In this document: positions 23,267-28,711 of the stretch, one piece after another
Numbering within the stretch: the first letter of the stretch is position 1
How the letters are laid out: every line of letters starts with the position of its first letter
DNA from: Cyanobacteria bacterium UBA11370
GTDB lineage: Bacteria; Cyanobacteriota; Cyanobacteriia; Cyanobacteriales; Coleofasciculaceae
Length of the DNA stretch: 28,711 nt
Assembly: GCA_003486645.1 (NCBI GenBank)
Contig: DNGI01000327.1
Coordinates: 2,413-31,123, forward strand
Direction: 5' to 3'
The notes under the pieces: generated by a model
Seen by the model: the letters and a program-made list of their open reading frames with translations, nothing else
Database searches by the model: none
What the model was told of the DNA's origin: nothing
Made by a program: the position numbers and the translations under genes

Positions 23267-23857
23267 TTACTTTATATCTCCTAGTGATTTAACAGAAACA
23301 AAGTATGGTTTGTCATCCAGCGGCTCGAAAGAACCGAACACTTTATCAATATCCGCCGCTACCTCCTTGTTACTATAGTTGACAATTGTTTCCTTGAGAT
23401 TCACCTTCAAGGAAGAAAAGTTTGGCAATGATATCATTGCCAATGATATCATTAGATCGCCTCTATCTGAAAATGAGATACTCAAGCAATTTAGCAATTC
23501 TAACTTTGGCAAAGTTTCAATCAGCGATTCTATCCCATCTGTTAAATCTGCTCTTGACTGTTGAGGGAATTCCATCGAAATACATTCATTTGCCAACTGC
23601 TTTGAAGTGACATATGGATGGAACTTCCGCGTATTACTAACGTTTTTAATCAGATTTTGATGAGGAATGTTGCTCGCAACCTCTATCCAATTATCAGGCT
23701 GAAGTATCCCTTCAGTATAATCGTCAACAAGCTTATCGGATATAGCTGAAACTATGCGCTCGGCTATAGTTAACCCTTCTTTAGAGCCAATAGCTGCAAA
23801 AACACCAGCTTTTACTACAACAGGTACTACAAAAGGATTCATGGGATATTCTTTCAT
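23267..23857 (-). CDS. Unknown protein (197 residues)
   Basis: I do not recognise this protein. From the ATG at 23857 (a TTG at 23872 and an ATG at 23842 are alternatives; none has a strong ribosome site) it has a hydrophobic N-terminus FVVPVVVKAGVFAAIGS. The segment DNWIEVASNIPHQNLIKNVSN resembles TWNEVISNLPALALGTSVNK in the next gene upstream. The middle contains a duplicated peptide (MISLAMISL) made by a 15-bp tandem repeat. The end is DIDKVFGSFEPLDDKPYFVSVKSL. It lies between the protease gene and the 293-residue gene, all on the same strand. Confidence 0.6.
   Translation of the reverse strand: MKEYPMNPFVVPVVVKAGVFAAIGSKEGLTIAERIVSAISDKLVDDYTEGILQPDNWIEVASNIPHQNLIKNVSNTRKFHPYVTSKQLANECISMEFPQQSRADLTDGIESLIETLPKLELLNCLSISFSDRGDLMISLAMISLPNFSSLKVNLKETIVNYSNKEVAADIDKVFGSFEPLDDKPYFVSVKSLGDIK
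23424..23453. repeat. Tandem 15-bp palindromic duplication in coding DNA
   Basis: GGCAATGATATCATTGCC (23424-23441) is an 18-bp perfect palindrome, and AATGATATCATT is repeated at 23442-23453. On the minus strand this gives MISLAMISL. Confidence 0.85.
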
Positions 23858-23952
23858 TTTGTTAATGAACAACGAGAAATCAACTGTTTGGACTAAGCAT
23901 GGGGTATATTGCTATGCTCTATACCCTATATCCTATCCTCAACATCAATCAC

Positions 23953-24023
23953 TAGACATCTCCAAAAATTAATCTCAAACCCTTGTGTCATCAGGATAAA
24001 ATTTGGATTGTTGGAGATGTCTA
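23953..24023. mobile_element. 71-bp TA-bounded inverted-repeat element (MITE), copy 2
   Basis: It begins TAGACATCTCC and ends GGAGATGTCTA, perfect 11-bp inverted repeats, with the same length and related interior (AATCTCAAACCCTT) as the element at 1938-2008. It sits between the two unknown genes and separates them by a further 71 bases. Confidence 0.82.
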
Positions 24024-24059
24024 ATACTTCAATTCCGACCAATATTAACTACCAAATGG

Positions 24060-24941
24060 TTAAACCTTTGGTGTTAAGTCTTTTTGAGGTACTTTGGGCG
24101 CATTAAAGAAATTTTTAGCCTTGTTAAGCTGCGCGGCAGAATCACGACCTACCAGATCTTGGAAATCTTGGTATAAAGCGCCGCCTTTACGGAGTACTCG
24201 AGTGTGAACCGGAGTTACAATTTCAGCATATTTCATGCTGACACTAACGAATTTAGCACTCGTACAAGCCCCTTTTAGTTCCAGGAACTTTTGAAGGTAA
24301 TTGATCTCTTTTAAAACAATTGCCCCATAGTCATAATATCCCCCAACTCCATTAGCAACTAGGTAGTTTTGATAAGTACAAGTAAGGATCTTGTATTCCT
24401 GATCCTTCGTCTCGCCCGAGAATACAATATCCCCCATCGAACGTAGAAACGACTGAAAATCCACTAGAAGTGAAACACCTTCAGTAATAATAGCCCTTGC
24501 CACCAGACTAAGAAACTCTGCTGACACTTGTACGCCGGCGATATTGTTGTTATAGCTCTTATTTACGCTGGTTCCTAGTGCCAGAGCTGGGAGGTTTGAG
24601 ATCACCTCATTCCATGTATTAATACTTAGCTTTGATTTGTTTACTTCACGATAGTTTGACTGCATATGGTTATACACCAAACCACCCATCGCCAAAAGAA
24701 TATCTGCGTTCTGATTCATTAGATCGTCGTATGCCGGGTCACTTGGCTTGTGTCCAATCAAATGGAATTGGATACTACCTTCTTTACTAGCTATTGAGTC
24801 TTGGCTTGGTACATCAGGTGCCTCAGTCAAATATTCTATAGAGGGCAAAAAAAAATCTTTGGCTTTTTGGAAACTTTCTTCAGCGTATTCCCTCTCAACT
24901 TTCTCGGCAGCTTGGACTTCTAACAGTTTGTTGTCTGACAT
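24060..24941 (-). CDS. Unknown protein (293 residues)
   Basis: I do not recognise this protein. The ATG at 24941 has AAGGG about ten bases upstream. The frame is open to 24995 but this start is better. It has no signal peptide. A charged N-terminal helix (LLEVQAAEKVEREYAEESFQKAKDFFLPS) is followed by IQFHLIGHKPSDPAYDDLMNQ, TWNEVISNLPALALGTSVN, a hydrophobic helical stretch SAEFLSLVARAIITEGVSLLVDFQSFLRSM, a Tyr/Gly-rich centre VANGVGGYYDYGAIV and SAKFVSVSMKYAEIVTPVHTRVL. It could be a membrane-interacting or assembly-forming protein, but nothing decides. It lies about 120 bases downstream of the TPR gene. Confidence 0.65.
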   Translation of the reverse strand: MSDNKLLEVQAAEKVEREYAEESFQKAKDFFLPSIEYLTEAPDVPSQDSIASKEGSIQFHLIGHKPSDPAYDDLMNQNADILLAMGGLVYNHMQSNYREVNKSKLSINTWNEVISNLPALALGTSVNKSYNNNIAGVQVSAEFLSLVARAIITEGVSLLVDFQSFLRSMGDIVFSGETKDQEYKILTCTYQNYLVANGVGGYYDYGAIVLKEINYLQKFLELKGACTSAKFVSVSMKYAEIVTPVHTRVLRKGGALYQDFQDLVGRDSAAQLNKAKNFFNAPKVPQKDLTPKV

Positions 24942-25110
24942 ATTGTTTTCCCTTAAAATTGTGAGTTTGTGCAATTGTAATAGGGAAGGTTTCATTGAGT
25001 TGAATTTTGATTAAGTTGTTTTTCCTTCCCACATCTTTTAGACGTTTCCCAACACCAATTCCGGAATTTTTCGAGTTACACTCAATTTTTCTCCCCCAAA
25101 AAATCCACCC

Positions 25111-26757
25111 TCAACCCTTAGAACTTTTCCCCCTCTTACCTTTCAACCGCCGCAAACTCTTCTCAACTTCCCCACGCGCTGGATACAACAACTGCTGACT
25201 CAATGCACTTTCATAAGCTTGTATCGCCCCCAACCTATCCCTCAACCCCACCAAAGCTCTCCCTAACCAGTAATCAGCCATAGCTGGGTTAAACGCTCTC
25301 AATTCCTGACATCCCTCACCAGCCACTTTCAACCATCGCTGACTCGCCCCAACATCCCCCATTACCCGATAACTCTCCCCCAACCACACCGCCGCAGGTA
25401 CGGATTGCAAATAACCCCCTGCGGGTAACAACTCCCATCCTTCCTCTAACGCCTCCACCGCTTCCTGATGTTTAACAGCCAACGCCAACACCCGCCCATG
25501 ACGAAACCAAGCATCAGCTAATTGGGGCTGTAGTTTTATACTCTGCTCCGAAACACTACACCCTCGTTCAATTTCTTTGAAGTATTCCACCAACACCCGC
25601 CCCGCCGTTGCCCAAACACTCCAACATTCAGGAAACTGCCTCAACATCTCCTCCACTATGGAAGCAAGAGTCGTCTTACTCCCCTCTCCTCTTACTCCCC
25701 TCTGCTTGTAGGAGAGGGGTAGGGGGTGAGGTTCTTTACTCTCCTCCCCTCTTACTCCCCTCTGCTTGTAGGAGAGGGGTAGGGGGTGAGGTTCAAGCGG
25801 TAAAATTTCACACAACCCCTGATAAATTGCACAATCATCAGGATACAGTTGATAAGCTTTCCCCATCATCTGTGCCGCCCTTTGATAGTCTCCCGTGTCG
25901 AACAAGCACTGCCCATAGTAATACCAACCATAAGGATAATGCGGGTGTTCAGCAGTAAACTCAGCTAACACCTCCACCCCTTGCCGCCAATCCCCCCGTA
26001 GGATGTGATAATAGGCTAGGGATTTGTGAGCCTCAGCCCCATGAGGAGTTTGTAGGAGTAAAGAGGCAATCATCTTTTTCGTCAGTTTCCCCTCAATACC
26101 TGAAACCAACCTCATCTGAAGACGTTGCTCGATTTGTCGTTGCAGTACCCGAAAATCATTGGGAAGTAGAGCGATAACCTTGCTCAATTGCTCTCTAGCA
26201 GATGGAATATTCCCCAACGCCTGACTCGCATCATGGCTGTAAATCAACGCTACAACATCATCTGGGTTAATTGACAAAACCTGCTCCACAGCACTTAGCA
26301 CACCCAGAGGATTTTCTATCTGCTGATGCACCTGTGCCAAAGCCAGCCAGTGAACGACTTTGTTAGGTTCTAAACGAGCTGCTAAATTAAAAGCAATAAT
26401 TGCCTTTTGACTCTCATTCCGACAAACTGCAATCAATCCCTTGATATGATGCTGAGTCGCTTCGTTGTTGGAACCAAATAAGGCTTTTTCATAGACTTCT
26501 ACAGCCTCTTTTTCTCGTCCCATGATCTGCAACAGTTTCCCCAGTTGCAGCCCCACACCGATTAATTGAGGTTGTCGCTCAATCACTTGACGATATTCAG
26601 CAACCGCTTGTTGCCAGTCTCCCATCTCGTAAAGCAAATTCGCCAGTTCTAATCCTTTTTTCCATCCTTGGGGATAGTTCTGGACATACTTTCTTAAAGT
26701 GATTAATTTCTGCTTTTGTCTAGTTGGCTTTTCCTGTAAGAAAAGGTGAACATTCAT
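25111..26757 (-). CDS. TPR-repeat protein
   Basis: This 548-residue protein is made of tetratricopeptide repeats: LELANLLYEMGDWQQAVAEYRQVIERQP, LGKLLQIMGREKEAVEVYEKAL, IKGLIAVCRNESQKAIIAFNLAARLEPN, LALAQVHQQIENPLGVLSAVEQVLSINPDD, GWYYYGQCLFDTGDYQRAAQMMGKAYQLYPDD and further units to the end. It is a likely protein-protein scaffold with no catalytic domain. The ATG at 26757 overlaps the sigma-factor stop as ATGA. An ATG at 26814 (19 residues longer, no ribosome site) is the alternative. Two 20-residue repeats of repeat-DNA origin interrupt it near the middle (25681-25800). Coupling to the sigma gene suggests the TPR protein binds or controls the sigma factor (inference). Confidence 0.88.
   Translation of the reverse strand: MNVHLFLQEKPTRQKQKLITLRKYVQNYPQGWKKGLELANLLYEMGDWQQAVAEYRQVIERQPQLIGVGLQLGKLLQIMGREKEAVEVYEKALFGSNNEATQHHIKGLIAVCRNESQKAIIAFNLAARLEPNKVVHWLALAQVHQQIENPLGVLSAVEQVLSINPDDVVALIYSHDASQALGNIPSAREQLSKVIALLPNDFRVLQRQIEQRLQMRLVSGIEGKLTKKMIASLLLQTPHGAEAHKSLAYYHILRGDWRQGVEVLAEFTAEHPHYPYGWYYYGQCLFDTGDYQRAAQMMGKAYQLYPDDCAIYQGLCEILPLEPHPLPLSYKQRGVRGEESKEPHPLPLSYKQRGVRGEGSKTTLASIVEEMLRQFPECWSVWATAGRVLVEYFKEIERGCSVSEQSIKLQPQLADAWFRHGRVLALAVKHQEAVEALEEGWELLPAGGYLQSVPAAVWLGESYRVMGDVGASQRWLKVAGEGCQELRAFNPAMADYWLGRALVGLRDRLGAIQAYESALSQQLLYPARGEVEKSLRRLKGKRGKSSKG
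25681..25800. repeat. Two 60-bp direct repeats inside the TPR gene
   Basis: Two copies with exactly 60-bp period differ at only a few bases. Each holds CCCCTCTGCTTGTAGGAGAG-GGG, which folds as a hairpin. In frame they encode EPHPLPLSYKQRGVRGEESK and EPHPLPLSYKQRGVRGEGSK between two TPR units. The sequence is of the kind normally found between genes in cyanobacteria. Confidence 0.92.
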
Positions 26758-27575
26758 CTCCAACCCAGAGGATTGGCAGAACTGTACCAATGATGGGGTA
26801 AAGTTTCTAGACATAGTATGGTGAATTGATAGTTAATTTCTCCGTCCTGACTTTTTGTGGGAATTAGTAATTCCCAATTAGATTCAGGTTGGGACTTCTC
26901 TGTCAAAGGAATTACCAACGTTAAGGAAGGCAAGGAGGAATCTAGAGAAGTATCATCTTTCCCAGCGAGATACTTGTTTAAATGCTTTTGCAAAATTCTT
27001 CGTGCTTTTTTAACGCATTTGCGAACGTTATCTTCAGAGAATGGAAATAATTTAGCAATATATTTGTAGGATTTATTATGGCAGTAGTGTAAAACAAAAG
27101 TATCGCGGAGTCTGGGAGGCAACGATTCAATTTCATGGTGGATATATGCCTGCAACTCTAGGTCGGTAATATTAGATTCAGTAAATCCTAATTTAGAATA
27201 AAATGCTGGATGATCTTCAATTTTAATATCGTCTAAATTGTCAATTGCTAGTCGTTCTCGTCTCCGTTTTCGATGCACATCCATACAGAAATTATGGAGA
27301 ATTCGAGCTAACCACGCTTTAGGATATTTAATTTTAGTTCCATAGTTTTGCCATTCATTCCAGGCTTTAAGCATTGCCTGACTCAGTACCTCTTCGGCAT
27401 CGATTGGGTTTGAGTTCATCCACTTGAGACAGCAATGGTAAAGATAAGCTTGATGCGCCTGCCATTCTTGCCAAAAAATTGTATTTTTATCTTCAGTCTC
27501 ATCCCACAGGATTGATGGAGCTACTGATTGAGAAGATGACCTGATTTTTTGAGCTATATAGCTAGTACTTTCCAT
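26754..27575 (-). CDS. ECF-like sigma-70 family sigma factor
   Basis: This 273-residue protein has sigma region 2 at about residues 39-106 (DAEEVLSQAMLKAWNEW, YPKAWLARILHNFCMDVHRKRRRE) and region 4 at about 141-200 (LPPRLRDTFVLHYCHNKSYKYIAKLFPFSEDNVRKCVKKARRILQKHL). Regions 1 and 3 are absent, as in the ECF group. A C-terminal extension of about 70 residues is unusual and could bind a regulator. No anti-sigma gene with a membrane helix is adjacent. Instead the TPR gene is coupled by an ATGA overlap. ATG start without a clear ribosome site. It presumably directs RNA polymerase to a small regulon that may include the downstream genes. Confidence 0.92.
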   Translation of the reverse strand: MESTSYIAQKIRSSSQSVAPSILWDETEDKNTIFWQEWQAHQAYLYHCCLKWMNSNPIDAEEVLSQAMLKAWNEWQNYGTKIKYPKAWLARILHNFCMDVHRKRRRERLAIDNLDDIKIEDHPAFYSKLGFTESNITDLELQAYIHHEIESLPPRLRDTFVLHYCHNKSYKYIAKLFPFSEDNVRKCVKKARRILQKHLNKYLAGKDDTSLDSSLPSLTLVIPLTEKSQPESNWELLIPTKSQDGEINYQFTILCLETLPHHWYSSANPLGWR

Positions 27576-27917
27576 TTACATTTATTAGGATGGAAACTAG
27601 AACAATTTTCGCTGCTCAGATTATGTCTTACTTAGCTCAAACTCAACAAGCCAATAAGGGTTAATTTTTATTAAAAAGATTAAACAAACCCAGACAATAA
27701 ATATGTATTATGAACAAGTATCTTAACCTTAATATATAATTCCAAATTTATAGCAATCCTCAATAATTCGTAAACGCTAAGATCCCCGACTTTTTGGAAA
27801 AGTCGGGGATCTGAACACCGAAGTGGGACAGTACTAAGTTGGTAATGTCTCCAAAGTAAAAGAGCTTTTACTCTCACATATTATGGATTTTCCGATCTCT
27901 CCATTTCAATATTTCAA
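27576..27917. other. Gene-free stretch upstream of the sigma factor
   Basis: This 342-bp AT-rich region holds the strong hairpin at 27780-27812 and otherwise no convincing gene. The sigma-factor promoter should lie in 27576-27770. The small frame at 27680-27877 has no supporting features. Confidence 0.6.
27780..27812. terminator. 15-bp perfect hairpin
   Basis: AGATCCCCGACTTTT-TGG-AAAAGTCGGGGATCT has a 15-bp perfect stem and a three-base loop. It lies downstream of the secreted-protein gene (stop at 27918) on the minus strand and upstream of the sigma gene. There is no U-tract after the stem in either direction, so it may be a terminator or a palindromic repeat, which is common in cyanobacteria. 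Confidence 0.55.
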
Positions 27918-28361
27918 TTATTGCCTTATCCTTTCAATTAGTGCCTCATTTATAGCTATCAACTCCTCGAAGTCATCATTGTCAGACTCGAATTGATCCA
28001 TTACCCAAACCCTTAGAAAATTAAAACATTGGTCAACTTCTACATTTTTTTGAGTGTTGCAGTAATCAAATAATCTTTTCTGCCTGTCTGCTGGATTCTT
28101 CCAGATCTCGTCAAAATTTTTAAATATGTCATATACTCCAGGTATTCTACTGAGCATATCCCTCAGCTCACCAGCAATTAAATAAGTATCTTGTGTTAAA
28201 TTTAACGGCTTAGATGGAATACTTTCAACAGAAAGTTTCAAAGTGTCTGACTGAAACGTTCCAGCGGTAATCGTGTTGGTAGCAGCAAAGCTGGTTACTG
28301 CTGTAGATGACCACAGGAGAATTGTCCCAAGTGCGATCTGTATTTTGCGGTATGTACTCAT
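27918..28361 (-). CDS. Secreted small protein, unknown function
   Basis: This 147-residue protein has a signal peptide (MSTYRKIQIALGTILLWSSTAVTSFA, cleavage after AFA-like SFA at about residue 26). The mature part is polar: TAGTFQSDTLKLSVESIPSKPLNL, AGELRDMLSRIPGVYDIFKNFDEIWKNPADRQKRLFDYCNTQKNVEVDQCFNFLRVWVMDQFESDNDDFEELIAINEALIERIRQ. Two cysteines (in DYCNT and DQCFN) could form a disulfide. It is probably periplasmic. I do not recognise the family. It lies upstream of the sigma-factor gene on the same strand, 342 bases away, separated by a hairpin. Confidence 0.6.
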   Translation of the reverse strand: MSTYRKIQIALGTILLWSSTAVTSFAATNTITAGTFQSDTLKLSVESIPSKPLNLTQDTYLIAGELRDMLSRIPGVYDIFKNFDEIWKNPADRQKRLFDYCNTQKNVEVDQCFNFLRVWVMDQFESDNDDFEELIAINEALIERIRQ

Positions 28362-28475
28362 TACAAAGTCCAGTATCTGAGCGAAGGTTTAAGATAGTAG
28401 CGATGACAATAGGAGTAGTCAGTGACACTCCCACGAAGTATGCCTAAGCGGTTTTCTGTGACCACTACCTTTAGG

Positions 28476-28637
28476 TAGACGTTTCCCAACCCCAATTTCG
28501 GAATTTTTCGAGTTACGGGCAATTTTTCTCATTAAGAATCTAGCCTTAACCTCCAGAACCTTTACGCCAACTAATTTTCCGCCGCCGCAAACTCTTCTTA
28601 ACTTCCCTGCAAGCCGGAGACAATAAGCTGTTCAGCA
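28476..28637 (-). pseudogene. Fragment duplicating the 3' end of the TPR gene
   Basis: Read on the minus strand, the coding part (28546-28636) gives LNSLLSPACREVKKSLRRRK-ISWRKGSGG then stop. It aligns with LSQQLLYPARGEVEKSLRRL-KGKRGKSSKG then stop, the end of the TPR protein at 25111. The 55 bases after the stop (TAGACGTTTCCCAAC, CGGAATTTTTCGAGTTAC and AATTTTTCTC) are also shared with 25038-25092. Upstream of the fragment the match stops. It is the end of a paralogous TPR gene, either a remnant or a recombination product. The rest of 28362-28711 shows no gene. Confidence 0.85.
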
Positions 28638-28711
28638 TCTAGATTGGGATACCTAACGGGAGCATCCCAAATGTGTAAATTGCCCTGAACTTCGTGCCGC
28701 TAGGCTAACGC

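Noticed and set aside
25608..25958. Plus-strand frame with repeated CRRGVGGEV peptides
   Set aside because: It is the antisense reading of the 60-bp repeats in the TPR gene.
27680..27877. 65-codon frame around the 27780 hairpin
   Set aside because: It reads through a 15-bp perfect hairpin, has no ribosome site and no recognisable features.
1..28711. tRNA or rRNA genes
   Set aside because: I found no cloverleaf-like set with a GTTCRA T-arm and no rRNA-like conserved sequence. A covariance-model scan would be decisive.

Overview
This window reads as a cyanobacterial chromosome segment. The octamer GCGATCGC (HIP1) recurs through the first 21 kb. Heptamer tandem repeats of the STRR type, several small inverted-repeat elements and typical cyanobacterial gene families (XisI, Uma2, PilH/PixH-like response regulator) are present. 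A filamentous, repeat-rich cyanobacterium is likely, but the genus cannot be fixed from the sequence. I found no tRNA, rRNA or CRISPR array.

Region 1 (1-4.8 kb) holds housekeeping and small genes: a small secreted or membrane protein, shikimate kinase (aroK), a LapA-like membrane protein, flavin prenyltransferase (ubiX), a multi-pass membrane protein, a secreted small protein, and a CheY-like regulator on the opposite strand.

Region 2 (5.0-13.8 kb) is a complete tripartite RND efflux locus. It has the HAE1-type pump, a lipoprotein adaptor, a divergent PadR-family regulator with a palindromic operator candidate in front of it, and a TolC-like outer-membrane factor. A solo tnpB element (IS200/IS605 type, catalytic residues intact, no tnpA) sits between the regulator and the TolC gene.

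Region 3 (13.86-21 kb) is an accessory island. A 128-bp inverted-repeat element precedes it. It packs toxin-antitoxin-like and nuclease genes: a xisH/xisI locus with xisH nearly deleted, a Uma2 nuclease, an HNH pair, a vapBC with a shortened toxin, an orphan antitoxin, a second HNH pair whose nuclease has lost its active site, a DUF559 nuclease between 38-bp inverted repeats, an intact vapBC and a phd/parE pair. The spacers are built from a small set of recurring HIP1-anchored modules that I did not see elsewhere in the window.

Region 4 (21-28.7 kb) is different in character, with no HIP1 site that I could find in about 7.7 kb. All genes lie on the minus strand. In transcription order they are a small secreted protein, an ECF-like sigma factor, a TPR protein overlapping it by ATGA, two proteins I do not recognise, a trypsin-like protease with an N-terminal extension, and a protein of a conserved family of unknown function. 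This block is the best candidate for an undescribed system. At the window end lies a degraded copy of the 3' end of the TPR gene.

Three separate coding genes (RND pump, TolC, TPR protein) carry family-typical intergenic repeats inserted in frame, which is an unusual theme of this window.
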